NCBI GenBank assembly: GCA_027924585.1
Contig: BSBM01000321.1
Span: 1,315,001-1,379,000 of the forward strand
Length of the DNA stretch: 64,000 bases
From: Larix kaempferi
Taxonomy: Eukaryota; Streptophyta; Pinopsida; Pinales; Pinaceae
Direction of reading: 5' to 3'
Under the pieces are notes generated by a model. It was given only the letters and a program-made list of their open reading frames with translations, did not search any database and was not told the DNA's origin. Below, piece by piece: positions 34,149 through 44,440 of this stretch. The position numbers and the translations under genes were made by a program. Each line of letters starts with the position of its first letter. The first letter of the stretch is position 1.

Positions 34149-34811
34149 TAAATGTTTATTAGTAATCATTGTTATTTTTGAAATCTTGTATTTTCACTGG
34201 TTTTCTAAAGTTAAAATAGAGAAATAATATCATCGCATGAACGAATGCAAGTAGAGACATGCTCATAATGCAAATAGAGACTCGTTGTATGTTATCGAGG
34301 CGAGAATAGTCATTGAGCTTTTGTAATTATTGCATCAAGGTTGTTAGTGACATTAACTCAATACATTTGGCAATGTTCTGTTTAATGTTTTTTTTTTTTT
34401 AATTATTTATTTACATCGTATTAATGTTGTTATTAATTCATAATACACTTTTGAGTATTATGTATTATATTTTTTTATTTTATTTTTAAATAATGTTTTG
34501 TGTGAAAAATGTGTTTCACATCAAATAATTCAATCATAAATTTTATCGAACAGTAAAATATAAAATTATATTTAAATAATAAAAATATTTATTTTAAATT
34601 TTAAAGCATAAGAATTATTCTATTAATTTACAAAACTTTAAAAAGTTTAGAAAAAATTGAAAATTAATAGAAATTAAAGCAGATTGATTTTTTACTAATA
34701 ATAATAATATAAATAAACAAACATTTAAAATAAATATTTCGGAGTTTTTATATTATTTCCAGCGACTCAAATTCTAAATTTTAAAATGTTAGGTGTTGTA
34801 GGGTTTTTTAA

Positions 34812-35215
34812 GATGGTTGGCACGATTAACATAACTCCGCCGAAATGGTTGGCACGATTAACATAACTCCACCGAAATGGTCGGTGGGCTTAACCTAATT
34901 CTACCGAAACATTTAGCCATTTTTCAGTCAATGAAAACTTAGAAAATATATCCATTAAGATGGTCGGCAGGATTAACATAACTCCGCCAAAATATTTGAT
35001 TTTAAATAAATATTTTTAAATTAAATGAAAATTATGAAATCCATTGAGATGGTCGGCAGGCTTAACATAACTCCACCCGAACGGTCAACAGTCTTAACAT
35101 ATATATATATACTTATTTTATATGTCAAAAGAAACATGGATATTATGTATATGTTTTAACATAACTCCACCGAAATGGTCGTGAGCTTAACCTAACTCTG
35201 CCAAAATAGGCGGCC
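34812..35215. repeat. Degenerate interspersed array of a ~32-bp unit
   Basis: Six or more copies of a unit close to GATTAACATAACTCCGCCG preceded by AAATGGTCGG occur at about 34814, 34846, 34879, 34962, 35048 and 35156, some adjacent and some separated by unrelated AT-rich spacers. The array ends about 90 bp upstream of the LEA pseudogene. Confidence 0.8.
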
Positions 35216-35306
35216 GAAATACGCTAAAATCACAGATTGCTGGAAAAAAGCTAAATGCTTCATAAGATTTAATGTAACAAAATTTTGCCGGAGGGGTCAG
35301 GGCCAA

Positions 35307-35648
35307 GAGTTGTTGCCGCAGCCCATAACATATGGAGATGTGTTTAAGAGTGACCGTTGGTCTGGGGGCGCAGCCCATCACTCCGCAGGACGCAGCCCTC
35401 ATGCAGAGCATGTTCATGTCGGCTATCGATTGCATTATTGCGGCGACGCCTTCCCTCTGTGTGTCACCGACCGCCTGGTAGGAGATCACAGCATTGTGGG
35501 CGAGCAGGGTGTCACCGTCGTCGAAGCCCAGCTGCCGGGTATGAATGTCACCACCGAGTATATAGCCGGGCAGGCCATTCGCTCCATCATCGACCCGGCG
35601 CCCGCAGATTATCCCACTATGGCAGCCATGAATGTCACCATTGGAGAG
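35307..35648 (+). pseudogene. D-34/SMP-type LEA (seed maturation) protein, first exon, frameshifted
   Basis: SMP-family LEA proteins accumulate in drying seeds. The sequence gives PQPITYGDVFKS in one frame, GAQPITPQDAALMQSMF in a second, then DRLVGDHSIVGEQGVTVVEA and QLPGMNVTTEYIAGQAI back in the first, ending NVTIGE at a consensus donor (GAG/GTATGC at 35648). The order matches the family's N-terminal SMP repeats; MNVTIGE corresponds to the start of the next SMP repeat. Two frameshifts (about 35370-35380 and about 35460) destroy the frame. No second exon is seen, the sequence beyond 35885 being AT-rich repeat. GC content is far above the surroundings. Confidence 0.85.
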
Positions 35649-35792
35649 GTATGCCACTTACGGCTGAGTATCTGGTTGGACTTATCTAGTATGCTGAGAA
35701 TTTACAGATACACATCGGGGTAACGAAGCATTTTCGGACTATTTGTAGGTAACGTTAGTGCAGGCGGCCGGGGTGGCAAAGCATAACCATCC

Positions 35793-35884
35793 ACGTGGTA
35801 GAATTCCATTCGCTCCATGAGCGAGGAATCTAGCTGACGTGAAGGTTATGCACCTTCGTGGTGAAACGCCTATAGCGTAAATAT
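35793..35884 (+). repeat. Dispersed ~93-nt stem-loop element, copy B
   Basis: Begins ACGTGG, ends AGCGTAAATAT. Hairpin 1: TCGCTC/GAGCGA around CAT. Hairpin 2: GAAGGT/ACCTTC around TATGC. It aligns with copies at 3981 and 42450. It lies between the LEA pseudogene and the start of the AT-rich dispersed repeat. Confidence 0.75.
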
Positions 35885-37140
35885 GGTATTATTAATAAGT
35901 TACCGTGTAGTCTAAACATTCTACAGTTTCATACATCATTCATTTAATTTGTGGTTTACCAATATTTATTAGTATTATTAATAAGTTATGGTGTAGTCTA
36001 AATATTCTAAGTTTTCAATCTTTTCATAGTATATTTTCCATCTTATTTTATTTTGATTTATGTTGGAAATCTTTAAAAAAATAAAGAATCACATATATTA
36101 ACTATGGAAATTGCATGATTTGGGTGCCATTGGGTATTCTAGGGTGTTGAATCTGTTTATGAATTCAAAAACACAATTTAAACACTTCCAAATTTAGATT
36201 TTACCAAAAAACAATTAGCGAATTGTGACCAAAACTTCGTAATAAAATCTAAAACTTCAAATAGATAGAATACTCCATAAATTATATGTTATTTGATTTG
36301 TTCTTTATGCCTATCTTCTTCTACTACAAACTATTAAATAATCATATATAAACTACTAGTTATTTTTAATATTTTATTTATTATATTATTTATTTCAAAT
36401 TTAAAAATACCACATTACTTTCTAATTGTTAATTGTTAGAGACATAATCAAATAAGTATCTACATACTTTAATAAACTATATTTACAATATCTCAAAATG
36501 TGATTTTTATAATATTTATTTAATTATAATATAATTATTTTAATATTGATTTTTTATAATATTTATTTAATTATAATATAATTATTTTAATATTGATTTC
36601 TTATAATATTTATTTAATTATAATATAATTATTTTAATATTGATTTTTTTTTGGATTTTTAAAGTATTTTTGTATAATTATTCACTTCAATTGAATATAA
36701 ATATCTTACAAACAATTCTATTATTTTATAATTTATTTTATTTGTAAAATAGTTAATATAATAATTTATTTTTATTTGTAAAATAGTTAATATAAATGTG
36801 TAGGAGGAATAACATTTTTTAAATAATTTAGTGATTTAATTTAAGTAATTGATTGCTTTGAACTTTATGTGAGAATATTTAAAATCCAAATTTATTTGTT
36901 TCAAAGTTAAAATAAATACATGTAAAAATAATAATATTTTTATAAATAATTTATTAATTAAGTATGTGATTACTTTGAATTTAAATATATATATATAATT
37001 AAAATATCTTTATATTTTATGTTTCAATATCTAATATCCATAATCATGTTTCAGAAATTTACAACAAATATTATTAACAAAATTAGAAAAACACTAACAA
37101 ACAATCAAATATTATTAACAAAATTAGAAAAACACTAAAA
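35885..37140. repeat. AT-rich dispersed repeat, copy 3
   Basis: The most complete copy of the family also found at 10900-12207/18567-18720 and 24290-25190. At about 37021-37060 it holds the uninterrupted version of the site where LINE copy 1 inserted. No coding capacity. Confidence 0.8.
36502..36650. repeat. ~49-bp unit in three tandem copies
   Basis: The phrase TATAATATTTATTTAATTAT followed by AATATAATTATTTTAATATT occurs three times in a row here. The corresponding place in copies 1 and 2 of the parent repeat has one. Confidence 0.9.
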
Positions 37141-37170
37141 AGGCATTAATGATATTTATTATTTTAAACA

Positions 37171-39253
37171 ATAGTTACCTGGTGGCAATGACCTTGACAT
37201 TGCCACATGCTCTATTTACATAAAGTTGTATGAATGAGCTATTTGCTTTGACTTGTGAATAATTGATGAGAGCATAGATACATATGCAATCAAATTTTTA
37301 GATAAGAGAATTTAAAAACATAATAAATTTAATTTCTTAGAAGATTTTTTTTTAATAAAATTTTATCTAATTTTTTTTTTAATTTCAATTATATAGATAG
37401 TTTTAAATAGACTAAAATCTATAAAACACAGTTTTTAAATAATGAGATTCTATCTTGATTTGCCCATTCCTTTTTAATTTCAATAATTTAAATATTAAAT
37501 AATTGAAAATCTATAAAAACTAAATTCTCTTAAAGAAATTTTTTAAATTGAATTTATATCAATAAATATAACATATTCTTTAAAATTAAAATTTATATCT
37601 AAAAAAATATTATTAAATTTGTTAGGATTTTTTTATTCTTATTCCATAAAATTCTTAAATTAAATTTATATCAATTATCAATGAATATAGCATATTCTTA
37701 AAATGTAAAATGTAAAAATTTATATGGATAATTTTTTTGTTGAAATTATAATCTTATTTATATGAATTTTGATTTTAAATGAAAAATTATACATTGCATA
37801 ACAATGCAAACAAATGAAAGTAAGCTCTATACTTATTATATAAAAAAAAAACAATTTTACAATTAAAAAGTGAATATTATTTAATTAACCATTTTATATA
37901 ATATAGCACAAACTAGATCCATTAAAACAATAAATAATACTAATATATGGAGGCAGCACATTCATGAACTTGTCACTATAGTAATTTTCTTAATGAATGA
38001 AATTAAACACATGAAGGCTGAATTCACTACAGTTGCCATATTGTGAAGAATGGGTTAAATGAAGTGGCAGAATAATGTTGTTCTAACAAAAAGAGAGACA
38101 AATGGTAGAGTACAGTTTAGGTCATAGATTGAGTACATGGCAGTTTTAGGATTTCAAGAGGTCCATCTCATATTTGAAGGAAACATTTGACGAATCAGGA
38201 TCAAGTCTGGATTTTGTTGATTTATTTTTACCACTAGGTTATTTTTAGTGTTCCACAATGAGAAAATTTATATAAATTTGTTTTAGACAAGTTAGTTTAT
38301 ACTAAGCTAGTTTAATAAAAGCAAGGGATTTATTTTTGACTTTATTCTCCAGTTTTGTCACAATTCAAATTTAAAATGTGATATTGTAAAGGAATGAGAC
38401 AATTCAGTTTGGAAATTTTCTCCAATTGTTGCTTTGAAATTCAACATAACTAGGCATGGACATGTGAATCGACTGCTGGTAGAAACCTACAAGCTATGGC
38501 TTCTCTAGTTGCTACAAGATTTCAAATACTTAGAATACTTCGAGCAGGCGAGCCAATGGCATATTTTTTCCTTATCGCTTGCCTTTACATCGCATCCACC
38601 AAGGCATCTTGTGTATTTTGGAGGGTGTATTCTACCACCTATTCTATCGTCCATTTGAAAGAAAACATCAATGTTGCCATTAGAATTTAGTATCAGTGCT
38701 CATGCTACAGTCACAGAGTCAGTGCTCTAATAGCACTGTTATGTTCCCTAAACCTGTAATTCCCTACAAATACCAACTGGAACTTTTTCACTGAATAGAA
38801 AGGAAACTCTCTCATAAAATATGCATATAAAACACTGAGATTACAGTGGAGGTTTCTACTTACAAATAAGGTGAGTTTTCACTCAAAAGACTGAAAAAAA
38901 TGTAAGTCTTGTCAATATTGAACACCCAAAGCAATTCAGAGTCCAGACGTACTAAATGCAGCCAAGCAGTTTAAATTTCAGGCAAAAAATGAGAACCAGC
39001 CATGGACTCTTTGCCCAGAGTCCAAGACACTATCTAAATTTTGAAGAGAACAATGAAAAAATCACAATGAGAAAAGCAAAATCCAGCTAAAACTGAGAAC
39101 CTCGGAACCGGTCTTGGACTCTTAGCCAATACACTACCTAAATTTTAAAGAGGAAAACCTCTCAATGAGAAAAGCAAAATCCAGCTAGTGTTTGTGACGA
39201 ATTGTTGGGGTGCCTTTGAAGTGATTATAATCGAATCCCAAACAAGTTCATGA
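37171..39253. other. AT-rich to mixed DNA, no gene seen
   Basis: AT-rich to about 37950, then moderate composition. A 64-codon frame at 38496 has no motif. Two imperfect copies of a phrase containing GAGAAAAGCAAAATCCAGCT lie at about 39065 and 39160. Confidence 0.5.
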
Positions 39254-39258
39254 CAAAT

Positions 39259-40303
39259 TGTTAACAAATAGGAAAAATTGCAGCCACGGTACCCAGGGAG
39301 ACAGGAAATATACACAATGAATTTCTCAGCACTGCCTTTATTTCACACGGGAAATATATATATCTGTGTGTGTGGTGGGGGGTAGCTGAAACATTCAACA
39401 TCCCACATAGTATGAAATGCCACTTTATTTATAAACAAATAAATCTACAAGTTGGTTGATGTCTAGCTGTATTATTTTTAACACACTCTCTATAGCTAAC
39501 AACATTAACCAGTCAGTGCTCACTCACACAAATCTCTCCCAAAATGAAAAACTACCAATAATTCACACAAATCTCTCCCAAAACGAAAAACTACCAATAA
39601 TTCAAACCATTGATGGGAACATTACCAACAAAATGGAATCGCATGCACCTACTCCTCCTATGAGAACCCAAAAGCAGGAGATCTCTGTATTATTTTTAAC
39701 ACACCCTTTATAGCTAACATTAACCAGTCAGTGCTCACTCACACAAATCTTCCCAAAACGAAAAACTACCAATAATTCAAAAAAACTGGAACAACATGCA
39801 CCTACTCCTCCTCTGAGAACCCAAAAGCATGAGATCTCATGAAGAACCAAACAGCCTAATACCACTCAAGAATATATCACCCTTCAGCAGCAAACTAGCC
39901 GTCAAATAATATCTGTGTGGGACAGATGAGTATAACACATATTTTAATATTCAAAAACACCATGACAAGATAAGAGATGGGCAGCCATCAAAATGATTGA
40001 ACCTACAGCATGAAAATCAATCTGAAATCAATCTCGTGTACTGCATGAAATCCTTCCAAAATGCAAATCTATGGCTCTAATACCATATTAAAAAATAGTA
40101 TAAATTACAGTACCAGCACCCAGAGAAACAGAGAAAATATACACATAATGAGTGCTGCCTTTATTTCACACAATAAACCTAATATATAAATAGATACAAC
40201 GATGGAATAGCTTAAACGTTCTGTCCCACGAAATATGAAAAGCCACCTCATTTACAAATAAAACTACAAGCTGGCTGGATGTCCAATTGTTCAATTTGTA
40301 ACA
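39259..40303 (-). mobile_element. TRIM-like miniature LTR retrotransposon (1.05 kb)
   Basis: Diverged LTRs at 39259-39483 (TG...CA) and 40086-40303 are flanked outside by CAAAT on both sides (39254-39258 and 40304-40308). Next to the right LTR, reading minus, is TGGTATTAGAGCC (40073-40085), a primer-binding site for initiator-Met tRNA with one change. The 602-bp interior has no protein frame. That is the definition of a terminal-repeat retrotransposon in miniature. LTR divergence indicates an old insertion. Confidence 0.85.
39465..39840. repeat. Internal duplications of the TRIM element
   Basis: The segment starting at about 39467 (TGTATTATTTTTAACACAC) is repeated from about 39687, with shared phrases GCTCACTCACACAAATCT, CACCTACTCCTCCT and GAGAACCCAAAAGCA. 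Within the first copy a 35-bp stretch is itself doubled. Confidence 0.85.
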
Positions 40304-40489
40304 CAAATTAAATGTCAAACCAAGGCTGGATGTCCAGCTATAAAATATTTAACAGAAATTAAATGTCCAGCTATTCGGCGCAAACTGTTATACAATAATA
40401 TTTTTTTGAAGAAACACCAATTTTTCATATGAAGATATAAAAAATCCTTGGAAATTAGAAACATTTACATTATTTTGCCATTATAAAGA

Positions 40490-40640
40490 TTCCCTATACC
40501 GGTTCCTTAAAAAGTCTCCACTATTGCAAGGACATATTCCTGCCACTTGTGACTACTAGGATTGAAACTTGCGACCTGCACTGGACCTAAACCCTCTTTC
40601 ATCAAAAGACTTTGCTATCCCAGTGATATCATCTAAAACA
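40490..40640 (-). mobile_element. Degenerate tRNA-derived SINE
   Basis: On the minus strand, GGGATAGCAAAGTCTTTTGA resembles box A of plant tRNA-derived SINEs, and about 55 bp on GGTCGCAAGTTTCAATCC resembles box B. No clear tail or target duplications. A second box-B-like phrase (GTGGTTCAATTTTC) lies at about 40745, perhaps another relic. Confidence 0.5.
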
Positions 40641-41219
40641 AAAACAGAAATTCTGAAGTAAAAAATTAGGGGAAAAATACACCAGATAAAACATTGTCCT
40701 GGACCGATTGTGTTTAAAGCCCTGGTTTGTCATTCTTGAAAATTGAACCACTGACCTCCCCTAAACCAGAAAACAAAAAATCATTTTTCAAAAGCATAAA
40801 AGTTTTCTATTATGAGGACTGATGAGAGCGAAAAATAGATTACAATAAAAACTCATTTTTCAAAAGAATAAAAGTTTTCTATTCTGAGGAGTGATGAGAG
40901 CAGAAAATAGATTACAGATACAGGAAGAGGTGAGTATAGAGCAAAGTGTCCAGCATGACTATGAGGAAGCCACTAATGCAAATCAAATGGACCAAGATCT
41001 AGCTGTACTCAGTTCAAAACTTGTGGTTGCGCCATTACTGTGCTGTGGTTGCTACTCGCTTCATTTCCAATCTCATCGGACAAATTTCCCTACACAAATT
41101 TACAGATATACAACTATGACTTTAAAAACCTAACCTTTGCATACAACCAAAACAAGACAACCACTTAATAAAGGGTAGACCTCTCAGATACACGACAGCC
41201 ATATACAAACATTTTCCTC

Positions 41220-41513
41220 TCAATTAATTGCAATGGCTCTAAATAAAGCTTTAGGCCAAGTTTGCTTGGGCACTGCAACAATGAGAACGCCATTTTCCAT
41301 TGTAGCCTTCACCTCTTGCACCTTGATATTTTCTGGTAGGCGGAAACGCTGAAGAAATTTACTGTGAGAACCCTCAATACGATGTCACTTGCCAGTTTTT
41401 TTCTCTTCTTTCTTGCGTTCACCACTTATCTGTAGAAATCGGCCATCTCCCACTTCTATCTTTACCTCCTCTTTCTTTAAACCTACCAAGAACCCAAAAA
41501 GAAATAGTAAAAC
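41220..41513 (-). pseudogene. Small heat-shock protein (HSP20/alpha-crystallin domain), truncated
   Basis: Small HSPs are ATP-independent chaperones. The minus strand reads [32 protein letters not shown], a TGA (41385-41387), HRIEGSHSKFLQRFRLPENI, then KVQEVKATMENGVLIVAVPK and ends IAIN with TGA 41220-41222. This is the C-terminal two thirds of the alpha-crystallin domain, including the GVL motif. Family members have KWHRVER where the stop stands. The N-terminal arm and DLPG region are absent; an AG acceptor-like site lies at 41514. A possible upstream 58-nt exon with ATG at 41832 and donor at 41774 does not join in the right phase. Identification strong, non-functional. Confidence 0.88.
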
Positions 41514-42220
41514 CTGGCACTAAATAGCGAAAAATATAGGCAGTATCAATGACCCTCAAAACCTCTGTAAATGAAGATACTATGCCGAACACCTAAGAAA
41601 GGGACGACACATTTAAGAAAGGTATAAGATTCTATATAGGAACCAATGATGGATATGTAAACTTGAAACGATGCTAGCTATCGAGTTGCTCACACTGATC
41701 GCCCCAGACTATTCGAACTGTAGTAAAATCTAAACGAGAATAATGCACATGCTAAAAAGAAAACTCGGGTTTACCTGGAAGGAGTTTACAATCATTGTTT
41801 TGAGCGGTTGATTTCGGCCTTGAAACTTCCATTAGAGCCTAACCCTTAACTGCACCTGCATAGCACAACTCTCGGATGGAAAGAAGAACCGTCTAGATGA
41901 ATTAATTGGGCGGTCAAAACTTTAAGGCTCGGCTCTTGTCCAGAGTCTCTCAGCTACCCAATGCAGCTGTGCACAGACATATTTAGCATTCTATTAATTT
42001 TAAACGATACCGTGAACATGGGATGCACTCTAGTTAATGTTATTGGAGAGAAATTGATGACATCAAGGTAGACAGATGTCAATGAAAATGAAATCCCCTC
42101 CTCTTTTTGAGGCTGATCTCACATTTATTCAACCAATAAAAAATTAGAAAAATAAAAATTATAATAAATAAAATTTAGATTTTAAATGTTAAACTTTAAA
42201 TTTGAGAAAATCAATCTACT

Positions 42221-42426
42221 GTACAATCAGTTTAATAGCTTTGCCAAATCATATATGTACAATCAGTTTAATAGCTTTGCCAAATCATATATGTCAAGGA
42301 CATAATAACATAAACATATATTTGTACAATCAGTTTAATAGCTTTGCCAAATCATATATGTACAATCAGTTTAATAGCTTTGCCAAATCATATATGTCAA
42401 GGACATAATAACATAAACATATATTT
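42221..42426. repeat. Higher-order tandem repeat (103-bp period, each with a 36-bp unit doubled)
   Basis: The 36-bp unit beginning GTACAATCAGTTTAATAGCT occurs twice, followed by a spacer with GTCAAGGACATAATAACATA, and the whole block (42221-42323) is repeated perfectly or nearly so at 42324-42426. Confidence 0.95.
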
Positions 42427-42449
42427 ATCATGTTTAAAGTTTTTTTTAT

Positions 42450-42543
42450 ATATATTTACGTCGTAGGCGTTTTCACAGCGGAGAAGCATAATCTCCACTA
42501 GGCTAGATTCCTCGTTCATAGAGCAAATGGAAACCTGCCACGT
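42450..42543 (-). repeat. Dispersed ~93-nt stem-loop element, copy C
   Basis: Minus orientation; begins ACGTGG, ends ACGTAAATATA. Hairpin 1 is weaker (TTGCTC/GAACGA around TAT). Hairpin 2 is TAGTGGAGA/TCTCCGCTG around TTATGCT, nine pairs counting G-U. It lies between the 103-bp tandem repeat and the P450 fragment. Confidence 0.75.
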
Positions 42544-42650
42544 GTCAACCAAATTCAGGTGGTTTTAAACTTTGAGTCCATCAGTTTTAGGTGGATTCCC
42601 TTTCCCGGTTTTCGTGGCTTCGTTCATCGAGGTTGTCACTTTGTCCATCG

Positions 42651-42887
42651 ATGGCTGCAGTCTTCCAAGGCGGACATCGCGTTAGTCTGGGCAAAGAAAT
42701 GGCGTTCACCGAGATGAAGTTTGTTGCGCCCATCGTAATTTCCATGTTCAAATTGCAGCCGCCCGTTGATTCGCGTGAGAGAAGTCCAAATGTAGTTCAC
42801 AGCTTGACTGCGCGCATGGATGGTGGTTTTCCTGTTGTAGTTCAAATGAGGACGACTCCATTCCCTAAAGCCAGGCCTGTAATTTGA
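42651..42887 (+). pseudogene. Cytochrome P450 C-terminal fragment (clan 86-like), haem Cys replaced
   Basis: From ATG 42651 the frame reads AVFQGGHRVSLGKEMAFTEM, KFVAPIVISMFKLQ, then SLTARMDGGFPVVVQMR and ends at TGA 42885-42887. It covers the last ~75 residues of a P450: the haem-binding loop FxxGxRxCLGxxMA, the L helix and the C-terminal GGFPV strand, most like CYP86/CYP94/CYP704 fatty-acid hydroxylases. The absolutely conserved haem-ligand cysteine is serine here (AGT for TGT). Upstream only a possible FPFPVF remnant is seen; the I helix and ExxR motif are missing. A non-catalytic fragment. Confidence 0.85.
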
Positions 42888-43149
42888 CGTTCTGTAAAAT
42901 GTTTTTTAAGTTTAAACACATTCCTCTGTCACGTATCGAAACGCAGCAAGCAACAATAACAAGCCAGGTAGAGTTTAAAACACGTAACTCAAAACGAAAA
43001 TTAACCCTGTCCTCTCATTTGCGTTTGCCTTGAAAAAATGGATACCAAAACCAATACCAAAATGTGCAGCGCAGAGATATATTTAGCGCTCAGCTGAATA
43101 CCCAATGCGTAGTGTATGCAATCTTTTGTGAGAAAATGTGCAACGAGTA

Positions 43150-43770
43150 TTACAAGTATTTATATCTAAGTAATATATATACATGTATGGCTACATTGAG
43201 TAGAGATCAAACTCAGAATAACAATATTCACGCCTGAGAATTAAATTCTGTTTTAAGTCATAAAGATCAGATATTTTATATCTAAGCAAGGTATACATGT
43301 AGCTCTGCATTAAGTAGAGATCAGACTCAGAATAACAAAATTCACCCTGAGATTTAAACTCTGTTTTAAGTTATAAAGATCAGATATTTTATATTCACAC
43401 CTTAGCCGAGAATTAACTCTATCTTCAAATAGAATTTATCAAGTATTTTAGATCTATATCTGTATCACTACATTAAGTAGATATGAGGCTCAGAATAAAG
43501 TATTTACGCCTTAGCCGAGAATTAAACTCTACAATTTTCATATATTAAAGCTCACGTTTTCAGCCGGAGATTTATACTCTGCTCTAGACATATATAAAAC
43601 AACCCTTTCCAGAGATCTAACTAAAATATAGATGATATATACCTATATCGCTACATTATGTAGATATGAGGCTCAAAATAAAGTATTCACGCCTCAGCCG
43701 AGAATTAAACTCTACAATTTTCATATATTAAAGTTCACGTTTTCAGCCGGAGATTTACTCTGTTCCGAAC
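43150..43770. repeat. Degenerate tandem array, ~120-180 bp units
   Basis: Phrases such as CTACATTAAGTAGA, GAGGCTCAGAATAA, GCCGAGAATTAAACTCTAC and TTTTCAGCCGGAGATTTA recur through the region. The segments 43455-43575 and 43638-43758 are about 90 percent alike, and two earlier, shorter units start near 43160 and 43280. Confidence 0.85.
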
Positions 43771-43862
43771 AATTTCCATTGTTAGTACTCTACATTAAAT
43801 TATCATTTAATTGGACAATGTTAAAATATGTGTTCATTTGTGTTTTCACAGTAGACATTTAG

Positions 43863-44042
43863 ACATTTTATAAATATTGATGGAGATCCTGTGCTCAGAT
43901 TTTTAAAAATCTCAATGTTTTCGAGAGCTTATCTTCATCTTCAGAAGGAGATATCAAAGAATCCCATAAGATGGATTGCTCTATTCAGCTAGAGATTTCT
44001 AAAAGTCTGAACACAGGGTCTCCGTCAATCTTTATAAAATGT
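43863..44042. mobile_element. MITE-like inverted-repeat element (180 bp)
   Basis: Terminal inverted repeats of about 50 bp: ACATTTTATAAATATTGATG at 43863 versus ACATTTTATAAAGATTGACG on the reverse strand from 44042, continuing with GGAGAYCCTGTG. Possible TTAG/TTAA target remains flank it. It lies about 115 bp inside the presumed first intron of the HMA gene. Confidence 0.7.
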
Positions 44043-44156
44043 TAAAGAATAATAATATAATTCCATCATAAAATTCTGAGACTTGAAATAATGTAGCTAA
44101 AACTTCATGATCAAAAGCTGATAAGCTGAAATAATGTAGCTAACACAATAACATAC

Positions 44157-44388
44157 CAAACTGTGAGGAGGAAGTTAAGAGAGGATTATGCAGAACAGTG
44201 ACAGATTTGGAAGGAACATTGACAGAAACACGTTCAACTCCAGCAAGAGGCTTGAGAATCCTTTCAATCAAGAGCACCTCAGAAGGACAACAAATGCCCA
44301 AAACGTCAAAACTAGTCTTATGCAACCCATGAGCAAGAGGAGGATGAGAAGCAGATTCTGCAATCCCAGTTTCTTTCCGGTCTTTCAT
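44157..44388 (-). CDS. P1B-type heavy-metal ATPase (HMA2/3/4-like), first exon
   Basis: Zn/Cd-exporting P1B ATPases start with a cytosolic metal-binding domain. This exon encodes about 77 residues: a short polar N-terminus, then SFDVLGICCPSEVLLIERIL with the GICCxxE metal site typical of plant Zn ATPases, KPLAGVERVSVNVPSKSVTV and SSSQFG, ending at a consensus donor (TTTG/GTATGT, last base 44157). ATG 44386-44388 opens the frame, and a TATA box lies about 60 bp upstream. The exon is intact. Later exons (ion channel, DKTGT, GDGxND) are not visible in the window to the left, where other pseudogenes and repeats lie, so it is an orphan exon, a duplicated fragment, or a gene with a very long first intron leaving the window. 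Confidence 0.8.
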
Positions 44389-44440
44389 GATGTATTTGAT
44401 TTCACAAAGAAAAGAAAATATCTATATACATAAATTACCA

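Noticed and set aside
35576-35590. A fourth copy of the 93-nt structured element (CCATTCGCTCCAT phrase)
   Set aside because: The match is limited to about 13 bases inside the LEA coding relic and the stems are absent.
41775-41832. 58-nt first exon for the small heat-shock pseudogene
   Set aside because: It has an ATG and a GTAAAC donor, but joining to the acceptor at 41514 gives the wrong phase for the HSP frame.
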